A DNA stretch of 59,697 bases from Gemmatimonadota bacterium (GTDB lineage: Bacteria; Gemmatimonadota; Gemmatimonadetes; Longimicrobiales; Gaopeijiaceae), in NCBI GenBank assembly GCA_028874905.1, contig JAPPGZ010000096.1, positions 1-59,697 on the forward strand, given 5' to 3'. Below are positions 36,204-44,767 of the stretch, one piece after another. The position numbers were made by a program, and so were the translations under genes. Positions within the stretch are counted from its first letter, which is position 1, and each line of letters starts with the position of its first letter. The notes under the pieces are model-generated. The model did no database searches and had not been told where the DNA came from. It was given only the letters and a program-made list of their open reading frames with translations.

Positions 36204-36298
36204 TTACGGTACCGGTTGTGGCTTGGGACAGAGTGGTCGAACCCAATTACCATTGACAGCTGATCGGCGGGTCGTGTTGAAGTGGCCGCAGAGGAGGC
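36186..36298 (+). repeat. Direct repeat copy 1, left boundary of the metal-efflux island
   Basis: About 112 bp matching 44768-44879 in the same orientation. The first 38 bp are identical; the rest has about 15 mismatches, for roughly 87% identity overall. It contains the GTG start and first six codons of the DUF5916 gene (minus strand), the palindrome CGGTACCG, and at its right end an AGGAGG-like site followed by ATG, which here opens only a 36-codon ORF. Confidence 0.85.
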
Positions 36299-36571
36299 CA
36301 TGGCGCACAGCACGCGCGATCCGGGCTGTCGGCTCGGAGCGTCGTACTTGCCCGAGGCGGGTCGCCGTGCTTCGCCGAACGCTGCTACCCCGGGTTTCTC
36401 AAACCAATAAATCGGCATCGGCCTCTGGAGGCCGTTGAGTCCAGTTGGAACCGACAACTTGACTACAGCCACCAGAGGACCGATGCCAAAACAGTGTAAG
36501 CTTGCTGTCCTTCGTATTCAAGGGTTCTCGTGTCGCGCATCGACTCGGAACCGCTCGCAGCGTCCCGTAGT
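36204..36571. other. Non-coding stretch between DUF5916 and the HME-RND gene
   Basis: It holds most of repeat copy 1 (to 36298), a 36-codon plus-strand ORF after an AGGAGG site (36299-36409) that I do not consider a gene, and the nested inverted repeat at 36414-36487. The remaining 84 bp next to the RND stop show nothing recognisable. Confidence 0.6.
36414..36487. terminator. Nested inverted repeat, possible terminator of the metal-efflux operon
   Basis: The outer stem pairs 36414-36428 with 36472-36487 (15 bp, one bulged A). Within the 43-nt loop, 36439-36447 pairs with 36455-36463 (8 bp and one mismatch). On the minus strand, 85 bp beyond the RND stop, the stem is followed by GATTTATTGGTTT, a poor T tract. 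It could terminate the operon or be the end of a mobile element. Confidence 0.5.
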
Positions 36572-39500
36572 TCAGGAACCTGCGGGTGGTGGATCCCGGG
36601 GGGTGATCGGGATGTTGCCCCAGCGCATGAACAGGGCCGGCACGACCACCATGTTCAGCAGCGTAGACGTCAGAAGCCCTCCGAGAACCACCACGGCGAG
36701 AGGGGCCTGGATTTCCTTTCCGGGCTCGCCAATCCCCAGCGCCAGAGGGATAAGGGCCAGGCCCGCCGTAAGCGCCGTCATCAGGATCGGACTCAGGCGT
36801 TCCACCGAGCCGCGCCGGATGGCGTCTGTAAGCGCCATCCCGCCGACGCAAAGATCCTGATACCGGCTCACTAGGAGCATCCCATTCCGCACCGCGATCC
36901 CGAAGAGCGTAATGAAGCCGACCAGCGTCGCGACGTTCACAGTTCCGCCGATAAGCAAGACGGCAATGACCCCACCGGTCAGGGCCAACGGCAGATTCAC
37001 CATGAGGAACATGGCGGTGCTGAAGTTGCCGAACGCCCGGAACATGATCATGAAGATCGCGCCGATCGAGAAGAGAGAAAGTATGGTAATACGGCGAGTT
37101 GCACTCTGGCCGCTCTCAAACTGTCCCCCGTACTGCAAATGGTACTCGGGTGGCAAATCCAACTCGTCGGCGATGTGTCCCTGCAGTTCGGTCACGGCAC
37201 CGATCACGTCCCGCCCAGCCACGTTGGCGCTCACGACGATCTTCCGCGACACATTCTCGCGCGTGATCATGTTCGGTCCCCGGGCCTCCACTATTGATCC
37301 GAGTTGCGACAGCGGCACGGTGGGTCCAGCAGGCGTCGCCACCAGCGCTCCCCCGATGGCTTCGGCATCGCTCCGGAAGCGGTCCGCGTAGCGCACCACC
37401 AGGTCGAAAGTCCGCTCGCCCTCCCGCACCAGCGACACGACCTCGCCCTGCATCGCGATGTGGACCGCATCGGCCAGCGCTCCGGGGCTCACGCCGTAGC
37501 GTGCCATGGCCCGGCGGTTCGCACGCACCTGAAGCTGGGGCACCTCCGCCTGCTGCTCCATCGAGACATCCACCAGGCCTTCGATCTCGAGTGCGATGGC
37601 CTCGATCTGCCCGGCGATTTCGCGCAATTCGCGGAGATCGGGTCCGAACAGGCTGATCGCAATCGCGGCTCGCGTTCCCGACAGCATGTGGTCGATGCGG
37701 TGGCCGATGGGCTGCCCCACCGTGATGCTGGTCCCAGCGATCCCCGCAAGCTCCGCGCGCACCTCGGCCATCACTTCCGAGAGTTCGCGGCTGGCCAGAT
37801 CAAGCCGTGCTTCGACGTGCGACACATTGACGCCCTGCGCTTCTTCGTCCAGCGCGGCGCGCCCAGTACGCCGGGCAGTCGAGACCACGCCCGACACCCC
37901 CATCAGCCGCCTCTCGACTCGATTGCCGATCTCGTTTGATTCGGCCAGTGATGTGCCTGGCACGCTGATTATCGCGATTGTCAGGGACCCCTCCTGGAAC
38001 TCGGGCAGGAACTCCCGGCCCAGCGTGGGTACCACCGCCAGGGTGCCCACAAGCAGCAGCGCCGCCCCGACCAGAACCTTCCCCGAATGAGCCAGCGCCC
38101 GGTTCAGCACCCGCCCATAGATGAACTCGAGCCCCCGCACCAGCCACGGCTCGCGTCGCCGCCTGATCGCTCGGTCGCCGGGCAGCAGCAGGTAGGAGAG
38201 CGCCGGGGTGACCGTAACAGCCACGACCAGCGACGAGAGAATACTGATGATGTAGGCATACCCCAGCGGCGCAAGCATGCGGCCTTCTACCCCGGTCAGA
38301 AAGAACAGGGGAACGAAGACGATGGTGATTATCAGCGTAGCGTTGAGGATCGGATCCCTGATTTCGCTCGCCGCGCCGCGAATCAGGGGGAGCGTCGCGA
38401 GCCGCTCCCCAGGTGGCCGCCGGAGGTTGTCGCGGAGTCGCCGGTGCACGTTCTCGACGAAGATAATGGCGTCGTCGACAAGGGCCCCGATCGCGATGGC
38501 CATCCCGCCCAGCGTCATGGTGTTCACCGTGCCCCCCAGCGCGCGCATGACGATGATCGCCAAAGCTAGCGACAGTGGGATAGCCGCCACGGAGATCAGC
38601 GTGGTGCGCACATTCCACAGGAAGAGCAGAAGTATGGCGATCACGAAGAACGCCCCGTCGCGCAACGCGAGGATCACGTTCTCCACTGCGAGCGAGATGA
38701 AGTCGGCCTGTCGGAAGATGTCGCGCTCGAATGTAATCCCCTCGGGAAGCTCGGCTTCGATCAGGTCCAGTTCGGCGTCGACCCTTTCAGTGAGCTCAAG
38801 CGTGTTGGCGCCGGCCTGTTTCTGGACCGACAAGATGACTGCCGTCTCCCCATTCACGGATCCGGTCCCATAGGTGATCTTGGGACCGATGCGGACTTCG
38901 GCGACGTCGTCGATCAGTACCGGAACCCGGTCCCGCGTGACCACCACGGTCACCCCGATGTCTTCCACGCTAGATGGCCGTACGATCCCGCGAACCAGGA
39001 TTTCGCGTCCACTGGACCAGTAGAGACCTCCCGCAACGTTCTCGCTCGATCCCTCTATCGCCGCGAGCACGTCTTCGAGTCCCACCTGATAGGCCAGGAG
39101 CCGCTGCGGATCGACCAGCACCTGGTATTCACGCACATCGCCGCCCTGCGACACCACCTGCGCCACGCCCGGCACCGCCAGCAACCTGCGCCTCACGATC
39201 CAGTCCGCCGTGGTCCGCGCCTCCATGAGCCGTGACTCGGGAGCCACGACGCCCACCAGCATAATCTCGCCCATAATGGAACTGATGGGGGCCAGAACCG
39301 GCGGGCTCACTCCCTCCGGCAGGTCGAGGGCCTGAGCCTGGAGCCGAGCACTGACGATCTGCCTGGCAAGGTAGATGTCGGTTCCCCATTCGAAGTCCGC
39401 CCAGACGACGCTGATTCCCTGGGCGGATTTGGAACGTACCCGGCGGACCCCGAGCGCGCCGTTCAGGGCCGTCTCGATCGGGAAGGTGATTGATGTCTCC

Positions 39501-39706
39501 ACGTCTTCGGGAGCCAGCCCGTGAGCGTCGGTCACCACCGTGACCGTTGGAGCGGTCAGGTCGGGGAATACATCGACCGGGAATGTGGCCGCCACCCAGC
39601 TTCCACCCACGAAAAGCCCCATGGCGAAGATGAGCGCAAGGAAGGGATTCGCCAGGGAGGCGCCGACGATGAGGTCGAGAAAACCGCGCCGCTCAAGTTG
39701 GTTCAT
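36572..39706 (-). CDS. Heavy-metal efflux RND pump subunit (CzcA/CusA-like)
   Basis: This 1044-residue transporter of the HME-RND family has an N-terminal helix (LANPFLALIFAMGLFVGGSW), the porter domain with FPVDVFPDLTAPTVTV, a helix block with GMAIAIGALVDDAIIFVENV (Asp pair in TM4), and a second half ending with a helix block (LVGFITLFGIAVRNGMLLVS). Length and the VFPDLTAPTV block are typical of metal pumps rather than drug pumps. It exports divalent or monovalent metals with the adaptor and TolC encoded upstream. Metal specificity cannot be read with confidence. It is the last gene of the three-gene operon and is intact. Confidence 0.92.
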   Translation of the reverse strand: MNQLERRGFLDLIVGASLANPFLALIFAMGLFVGGSWVAATFPVDVFPDLTAPTVTVVTDAHGLAPEDVETSITFPIETALNGALGVRRVRSKSAQGISVVWADFEWGTDIYLARQIVSARLQAQALDLPEGVSPPVLAPISSIMGEIMLVGVVAPESRLMEARTTADWIVRRRLLAVPGVAQVVSQGGDVREYQVLVDPQRLLAYQVGLEDVLAAIEGSSENVAGGLYWSSGREILVRGIVRPSSVEDIGVTVVVTRDRVPVLIDDVAEVRIGPKITYGTGSVNGETAVILSVQKQAGANTLELTERVDAELDLIEAELPEGITFERDIFRQADFISLAVENVILALRDGAFFVIAILLLFLWNVRTTLISVAAIPLSLALAIIVMRALGGTVNTMTLGGMAIAIGALVDDAIIFVENVHRRLRDNLRRPPGERLATLPLIRGAASEIRDPILNATLIITIVFVPLFFLTGVEGRMLAPLGYAYIISILSSLVVAVTVTPALSYLLLPGDRAIRRRREPWLVRGLEFIYGRVLNRALAHSGKVLVGAALLLVGTLAVVPTLGREFLPEFQEGSLTIAIISVPGTSLAESNEIGNRVERRLMGVSGVVSTARRTGRAALDEEAQGVNVSHVEARLDLASRELSEVMAEVRAELAGIAGTSITVGQPIGHRIDHMLSGTRAAIAISLFGPDLRELREIAGQIEAIALEIEGLVDVSMEQQAEVPQLQVRANRRAMARYGVSPGALADAVHIAMQGEVVSLVREGERTFDLVVRYADRFRSDAEAIGGALVATPAGPTVPLSQLGSIVEARGPNMITRENVSRKIVVSANVAGRDVIGAVTELQGHIADELDLPPEYHLQYGGQFESGQSATRRITILSLFSIGAIFMIMFRAFGNFSTAMFLMVNLPLALTGGVIAVLLIGGTVNVATLVGFITLFGIAVRNGMLLVSRYQDLCVGGMALTDAIRRGSVERLSPILMTALTAGLALIPLALGIGEPGKEIQAPLAVVVLGGLLTSTLLNMVVVPALFMRWGNIPITPRDPPPAGS

Positions 39707-39715
39707 TCGCGCTAC

Positions 39716-41419
39716 CTAGTGAGCATGGTCGTGAGCCGGCGCGACGACCCCGAGCGCGGCGAGGTTGACCTGGTATGCCCCAACGGTGACGACGTGCTCG
39801 CCGGAGGCGATTCCGGACGAAACGATGGTCCAGTTCCCATCCGAAGGACCCGTCGTGACGACCCGACGCTCGAAAGTGTCTCCCGTGAGCATGACGTAGA
39901 GTATGGGGAGGTTGTTCTCGTCCTGAATCGCCGAGGCCGGGACCGCGACTCCCGGCACCGGATCGCCGAGGAGAATATGGCCTTCTCCCAGCATCCCCAC
40001 CTTGAGGGCCCCGCTGGAGTTCGGGACTTCGAAACGGACAGCCAGCGTGCGGCTCGCCGGATCAATCATGTTGCCGATTGAAAGGACCCTGGTGGACGTG
40101 TAGGTGGTGGTCCCGCCCTCGACGGTGAACCACGCGCCCCGTATCCGGTCCGCCGCCGCGGCGTAGCGCGCGGGAATCCGCGCAACGAACCACAGTGTGG
40201 ATGCGTTCACGATGGTGAAGGCGTGCTCACCGCCCTCTACCTGCGCGCCCAGCGCTTTGTCGCGCGCCGCAACTACGCCGTCGATCGGGCTGCGAAGGTA
40301 GTAGAGATCGGGGTCGATTTGGTCCTCACCGACGCTGTCCAGCGTCCCGCCGATGGCTTCGAACGCCGCCACGGCCACGTTGAGGTTGCGCCGTGCCTCC
40401 AGCACCCGACGTTCCGCGATGGCACCCGCGGCGAAGAGGCTCTCGGCCCGGTCGGCTTCGAGTTGGGCTTCCACGACATCCGCCCGCGTGCGCACGTACG
40501 AATTATCCAGGCTGGTGGGCGCAATCAGCGCCAGCGTCTGCCCGGAGCGCACCTGGTCGCCCGGCCCGATTGCGGGGCCATCTACCGCAATGCGCCCCGC
40601 AACGGGCGACGAAACGTGTACGAGACCATCGGGAGGGGCCGACAATTCGCCGGGGACAGGGATCGCGGCGGGAATTCTGCGCTCGCCCGCCACGGCAACT
40701 GCGAACGGGAACGACCACTGCTCCTGCTTGGGCAGCGTGATCAACCCGGCGGCCACCTCGGCCTCCAAGTGGCCGTGTCCGGCGTGGGGGTCGGCTTGGT
40801 CTTCCGCCTGGTCGGCCGCGTGGTCGTGCCCTGCGTGCGTATCGGCCGCGTCCCCCGCATGGTCATGTCCCGCATGCGCACCGGACTCGTCATCGGCGTG
40901 GTCGTGCCCTGCGTGCGCGTCGGCCTCGGCCGCCGTGTGGCCGTGTCCCGCATGAACGTGGACATCCTCTTCACTGTCGAAGACCTCGAACTCGCCCGCC
41001 CCGATCACGTAATCGCGTCCCTCCAGCGACAGCGCAACCTCGGCGTGCCAGTGGCCCACCGATGGTATCGTCGGCGACACCACGTACAAGCCCGGAGTCT
41101 CCGGCACGGCTTCGATCTCCTGGTGGCCACCGGGAGGCCCGTACACGACCAGCGTCACCCCCGCATCCACCACTGGTCGCCAGCCCTCGATCCGGGTGAG
41201 GAAGATCTCCCAGGGCTCCTCGCTCTCGACACCCACGATCTGGTGCGGATACTCGACGAACAGTTCGATGTCGCCCGACATCCTGGTGAACGTCCCTCCA
41301 CCGTCGTGGGGATCGTGGGCCACGCCGCCGGCCTCTCCGCTGTCCGGCGTCTCCCCGCACGCCCACAACGCCATGACCGCCGCGCCCATCAGTCGCGGTC
41401 CGACTGCCGTCAGTTTCAT
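39716..41419 (-). CDS. HME-RND periplasmic adaptor lipoprotein with His-rich repeat region
   Basis: This 567-residue lipoprotein has a lipobox LWAC at residues 18-21. An extra N-terminal beta-domain (about 40-150) resembles the CusB/CzcB-type metal-binding extension. Residues 154-217 carry five HAGH(D/G)H copies, mostly at 13-residue spacing. After residue 230 the usual membrane-fusion protein appears (lipoyl, alpha-hairpin, beta-barrel), and the C-terminus again ends His-rich (VVAPAHDHAH). The His region should bind Zn, Co, Ni or Cu in the periplasm and pass it to the pump. ATGA overlap with the TolC gene and a 9-bp gap to the pump gene show tight coupling. Confidence 0.93.
   Translation of the reverse strand: MKLTAVGPRLMGAAVMALWACGETPDSGEAGGVAHDPHDGGGTFTRMSGDIELFVEYPHQIVGVESEEPWEIFLTRIEGWRPVVDAGVTLVVYGPPGGHQEIEAVPETPGLYVVSPTIPSVGHWHAEVALSLEGRDYVIGAGEFEVFDSEEDVHVHAGHGHTAAEADAHAGHDHADDESGAHAGHDHAGDAADTHAGHDHAADQAEDQADPHAGHGHLEAEVAAGLITLPKQEQWSFPFAVAVAGERRIPAAIPVPGELSAPPDGLVHVSSPVAGRIAVDGPAIGPGDQVRSGQTLALIAPTSLDNSYVRTRADVVEAQLEADRAESLFAAGAIAERRVLEARRNLNVAVAAFEAIGGTLDSVGEDQIDPDLYYLRSPIDGVVAARDKALGAQVEGGEHAFTIVNASTLWFVARIPARYAAAADRIRGAWFTVEGGTTTYTSTRVLSIGNMIDPASRTLAVRFEVPNSSGALKVGMLGEGHILLGDPVPGVAVPASAIQDENNLPILYVMLTGDTFERRVVTTGPSDGNWTIVSSGIASGEHVVTVGAYQVNLAALGVVAPAHDHAH
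40769..40960 (-). repeat. Five-copy His-rich tandem repeat within the adaptor gene
   Basis: It encodes residues 154-217 of the adaptor. HAGHGH, HAGHDH, HAGHDH, HAGHDH and HAGHGH are separated by acidic Ala-rich linkers. The first four copies start 13 residues apart and the last 17 apart. The near-periodic DNA repeat is prone to copy-number change. Confidence 0.85.
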
Positions 41420-42672
41420 CGTTCATCCTCCGGAACTCTTCCCGTGGCGCGAAGCAGGTCGTAGTACGAGACCCAGGCCTCGGTCGCCAGGGAGAGCGCG
41501 CTAAGCTGGGCTCCCTGAAACGCACCCGCCGCGTCCAGGAGTTCCAGCAGGGTCATTTCCTGTGCCGCGTAGGCCGCGGTGGCCGAGGCAAGCAGCGCCT
41601 CGCCATCGGTCCGAAGACCCTGCGCCGCAGCCACGAGCCGTGCGCGGTTGGACGCATAGCGGTCGGACGCGACCAGCACGTCGTACCTCGCCATCTTCCT
41701 CCGAAGTTCGAGACGGTACGCGGCGGCGGAACTGAACGCGGCAGCTCCCTCTCTGGTTGCGGACCCTCGGTCGAAGAGGGGAAGTGGGAGGTCGAACCCG
41801 AGGCTGGCGCCCCCGAAACCATCATCATGGTGGCGGTATCCAAGCCCGAGGCTCGGGGCGGGTACCCAGTAGCTCCGTGCCAGATCCACACCAGCGAGCG
41901 CCACATCCAGCTCGCTTGCCGCCGCCTCCACGTCCGGACGGCCGTCAACGGCGGCGATCGCTGTCCCCCGGCTGATCATGGGCGGCACCCCATCCCGTCC
42001 CTCCGACGGACCGATCTCCTCTGTTCCGGTTCCCGGTTCGATGAGCACGGCGAGCTTCCGCCTCGCCGTACGGGAGCGCAGCACCGCTTCCTCCAGTTCC
42101 AGTTCGGCCTCCACCCGTGCGAGTCGCAACCGCCGGGCTTCAAAGGCCGAAATGTCGCCCTGTTCGAGTCGGACCTCCGCATCCTCCGCTACTGACTGAA
42201 TCACGGCAGCGCTCCGCCGCACAATCGACTCCGCCTCTTCCGCGAACCAGGTCCGCACATATGCCTCACGCACCTCGAAAGCCAACTCCATCGAGTCGGC
42301 GCGGAAGCGGGCGGCACCGGCCCGGATCGTGTGCGTGGCGGCCCGACTCCGGGCATTAGTGCGGGCGGGCCACTCCAACTGCTGCTGGAACAGGAATGTC
42401 TCTTCCCAGACCTTTTCGTCATTGTGACTCAGGTCGTCCCGTTCAAACGACAACTCCGGATTGAAGTAAGCACGGGACTGTCGGGCCGTTCCCGCAAGGC
42501 CGGCAGTCTCGGACCGTGCGGTCTTCAGTGCAAGGCTGTTTCCAGCGAAGGCCTCCAGCGCCTCGGCAAGCGAAACTCGGCGCACCGTCTCCTGCGCGAC
42601 AGCAATCGACGGCGCGAACAGCACACTGCCAAGGATCAGAAGGCGCAGCGACCGTGCGTTCGATTCTCGCAT
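41416..42672 (-). CDS. TolC-family outer-membrane channel of the metal-efflux operon
   Basis: This 418-residue CzcC/CusC-like protein has a signal peptide (LLILGSVLFAPSIAVAQ) and two helical-hairpin halves (ELEEAVLRSRTARRKLAVLI; LLELLDAAGAFQGAQLSALS). A His-containing stretch LGLGYRHHDDGFGG lies in a predicted strand. It is the exit duct for the adaptor and pump encoded downstream. GGAG precedes the ATG. It is first in the operon; its promoter region (42673-42789) is shared with the divergent CDF exporter gene and holds a perfect short palindrome. Confidence 0.9.
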   Translation of the reverse strand: MRESNARSLRLLILGSVLFAPSIAVAQETVRRVSLAEALEAFAGNSLALKTARSETAGLAGTARQSRAYFNPELSFERDDLSHNDEKVWEETFLFQQQLEWPARTNARSRAATHTIRAGAARFRADSMELAFEVREAYVRTWFAEEAESIVRRSAAVIQSVAEDAEVRLEQGDISAFEARRLRLARVEAELELEEAVLRSRTARRKLAVLIEPGTGTEEIGPSEGRDGVPPMISRGTAIAAVDGRPDVEAAASELDVALAGVDLARSYWVPAPSLGLGYRHHDDGFGGASLGFDLPLPLFDRGSATREGAAAFSSAAAYRLELRRKMARYDVLVASDRYASNRARLVAAAQGLRTDGEALLASATAAYAAQEMTLLELLDAAGAFQGAQLSALSLATEAWVSYYDLLRATGRVPEDER

Positions 42673-42733
42673 GGTTTCTCCGTGGCCAGGGTGTCTCGGG
42701 ACGCTCTTGCCGCAGGCGAGGAGCCATATTTAT

Positions 42734-42747
42734 TCTGGTATGCCAGA
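42734..42747. promoter_or_regulatory. Palindrome TCTGGTATGCCAGA in the divergent metal-efflux promoter region
   Basis: A perfect 5-4-5 inverted repeat in the 117-bp spacer between the TolC-type gene and the CDF gene. On the minus strand it is followed at once by an AT-rich ATAAATATGG, a candidate -10. It is well placed to be the operator of a metal-responsive repressor controlling both transcripts. No regulator gene is present nearby. Confidence 0.45.
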
Positions 42748-42789
42748 CTCTCCCTGTACATGACCCCGCAACAATGAGGCCCACTATCG

Positions 42790-43767
42790 ATGGCCCCACA
42801 CCCGCGGGCAACCCCGGCCACAACCGCTTCCACCGCCCCACCGACTGTCCCCGATCCTTCCACGACGGGCAAGCACGGCGTCGTAGCGGCCCTCGTGCTC
42901 ATCGGCGGATACACGATCGCCGAGGTCGTCGGCGGCCTTCTGGCCGGCAGTCTGGCCTTGCTTGCCCACGCCGGTCACATGCTGACCGACGCCGTGTTCC
43001 TCGGGCTTGCCCTGGTCACGATGCGTCTGTCGGGCCGTTCCACGGCCGAGCACACCTACGGCTACCACCGTACCGAAGTCATCGCGGCCCTGATCAACGC
43101 GTTGACGCTGTGGGGCATCTCCGTTTGGGTACTCATCGAAGCATATGGCCGCTTGTCGGCAACGCCGGAAGTCGATGGCAGGATCTTCCTGATCGTGGGC
43201 TCAATCGGACTGGTCGTGAACATCGCGGCCGTGTGGACGGTGCACGGGGCCGCCCAGAAGAACGCCAAGCTCGAAGGTACCTTCCAGCACATGATCACCG
43301 ACCTGCTGGGGTCGGTGGCGGTGGTTGTAGCCGCGGTCCTGGTGTGGGCATTCGGCTGGCAGGTGGCCGACCCCGTTACGAGCATGCTGATCGGCGTTCT
43401 GATTTTGGCGAGTACATGGCGCCTGCTGTCCCGTGTGGTGGACGTGCTGCTTGAAGGCACCCCGGAGCACATCGACCTCTACGCGCTCTGCCACAAGCTC
43501 GAGGAACTCGAAGGGGTGACCGTGATCCACGATGTCCATTGCTGGACCCTCGCGCCGGGATACGTCGCCCTGACGGCTCACATCCTGGTGGAGCCCGCGT
43601 ACGCGGCCAATGGAGGCCACGAACGCCTTCTGGACCGGGTGCGGGACATCGTGTATGACGAGTTCGACATCCAGCACCTTACGGTACAGGTGGAAACCAC
43701 CGCGGGCCGATGTCTCGAACTGCACCACGTCGACCACCTGCTGGCCACGGCGCGGGCACCGATTTAG
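42790..43767 (+). CDS. Cation diffusion facilitator (CzcD/ZitB-type metal exporter)
   Basis: This 325-residue protein has six predicted helices and a C-terminal cytoplasmic ferredoxin-like domain, as normal for the family. The metal site in TM2 is HAGHMLTDAVFLG and in TM5 HMITDLLGSVAVVV, both HxxxD, which favours zinc or a similar divalent ion. It exports metal from cytoplasm to periplasm in exchange for protons and would feed the RND pump. The short N-terminus has no His-rich extension. It is divergent from the metal-efflux operon with a shared 117-bp promoter region. Confidence 0.95.
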   Translation: MAPHPRATPATTASTAPPTVPDPSTTGKHGVVAALVLIGGYTIAEVVGGLLAGSLALLAHAGHMLTDAVFLGLALVTMRLSGRSTAEHTYGYHRTEVIAALINALTLWGISVWVLIEAYGRLSATPEVDGRIFLIVGSIGLVVNIAAVWTVHGAAQKNAKLEGTFQHMITDLLGSVAVVVAAVLVWAFGWQVADPVTSMLIGVLILASTWRLLSRVVDVLLEGTPEHIDLYALCHKLEELEGVTVIHDVHCWTLAPGYVALTAHILVEPAYAANGGHERLLDRVRDIVYDEFDIQHLTVQVETTAGRCLELHHVDHLLATARAPI

Positions 43768-43785
43768 CGGCGCCGAACGCAGTCG

Positions 43786-43799
43786 GCCCCTGAAGGGGC
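43786..43799 (+). terminator. Short hairpin after the CDF gene
   Basis: GCCCC-TGAA-GGGGC forms a 5-bp GC stem 18 nt after the CDF stop codon. It has no T tract, so it may be a weak terminator or an RNA-stability hairpin. Confidence 0.3.
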
Positions 43800-43927
43800 G
43801 AAGCGCGGCAAGCCCCGACCCTAACGCCCGAAATCTCTCGCCGATTGCACCATGTTGCGGAAGATCGTGATCGGCCCGTACATTGCCCGTGTCCCAAACT
43901 CCTTCCACTCATCGAGGAGAAGCCACG

Positions 43928-44311
43928 ATGGACATGAAGAAACTCGTCACCGCCACCATCGCCGCAGCCGTCGCGCTACTCGTCGTCGACCTGGTCCTCG
44001 ACATGGTGCCGTTCATTGGCGGCCATCACCCGCACGGACATCACGAGCACGCAGACCTATCCACCTGGGGAGTGCTCGGTGCCGTCTTCCACGGGCTGGT
44101 TCTCGCCGTGGTTTTGACATGGCGGGGCGTGAGCGATGCGAAGGATGGCGCGACCGCCGGCGCAACCTACGGGGTGCTGTTGAGCCTGGCGCATAGCGTA
44201 GAGGCCGGCGACATGAGCGCCGAACTCGTGGGCGCCGCCATAGGCAGTGCGATCCTCGTGGGCATCGCCGGAGCAGCGGTAGCGATGGTGGGAGGCAAGT
44301 CCGGCGACTAG
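43928..44311 (+). CDS. Small His-rich membrane protein of the metal-efflux island, unknown
   Basis: This 127-residue protein has four hydrophobic stretches: a signal-anchor-like first helix (LVTATIAAAVALLVVDLVLD), a helix near GVLGAVFHGLVLAVVLTW, and two more to the C-terminus (IGSAILVGIAGAAVAMVG). Between helices 1 and 2 lies GGHHPHGHHEHADLS, seven His in fifteen residues, probably a periplasmic metal-binding loop. GAGGAG lies 8 nt before the ATG at 43928. It follows the CDF gene on the same strand after 160 bp. I know no named family; a metal-sensing or accessory export role is inference from the His cluster and location. Confidence 0.75.
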   Translation: MDMKKLVTATIAAAVALLVVDLVLDMVPFIGGHHPHGHHEHADLSTWGVLGAVFHGLVLAVVLTWRGVSDAKDGATAGATYGVLLSLAHSVEAGDMSAELVGAAIGSAILVGIAGAAVAMVGGKSGD

Positions 44312-44403
44312 CCTGCATGACATTGCTGGCCAGCGGAAGTGTAGCAGGCCAGTGCTAGTGCATCGTTGCTCGGACTTGCAGCAGTGTTTCGTGCACGGAG
44401 TTG

Positions 44404-44700
44404 CTGTCAGCCGGAAGCCTTGATGTAGTCGACGGCGCGCTCCTGGCGCCGACGGGATCTCTCGCGCCCGAGGATCAGGGCCGATAGCAGGGGCGCCATG
44501 TCGGTCAGGGTGTGGCGTCCGGGGGGGATGGCCGTGGCCTGCGCTAGAGAGCTTTCCCCGAGTGTGCGACTTCGTCCCGGTCGACGCCGTTACGCACCAA
44601 CCGCTCGCGCAGCGCCGCTGCCAGTTCGCGGCGATCCATGCGCGCGATGTACCGGTCCGTCATCTGCCATAGCTTCTCGCGGTCGTAAACCCGCGCCCTT
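44404..44700 (-). pseudogene. Remnant coding fragments, unidentified
   Basis: On the minus strand, one frame reads VYDREKLWQMTDRYIARMDR and continues to a stop near 44544. A second frame then reads HTLTDMAPLLSALILGRERS and ends RAVDYIKASG at 44408. Both have plausible protein-like composition but are split by a frame change and lack a start. They look like the decayed 3' half of a gene. I cannot name the family. Confidence 0.4.
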
Positions 44701-44767
44701 CCTGAGCAAGCATTCCAGCGAGCACTGCGCGACCATCTACTCGGGGAGATCCTGCGTGGAAAGCGAA

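Noticed and set aside
36299..36409. 36-codon ORF after the AGGAGG site of repeat copy 1
   Set aside because: No homology-like features; its start context is simply inherited from the duplicated receptor 5' region.
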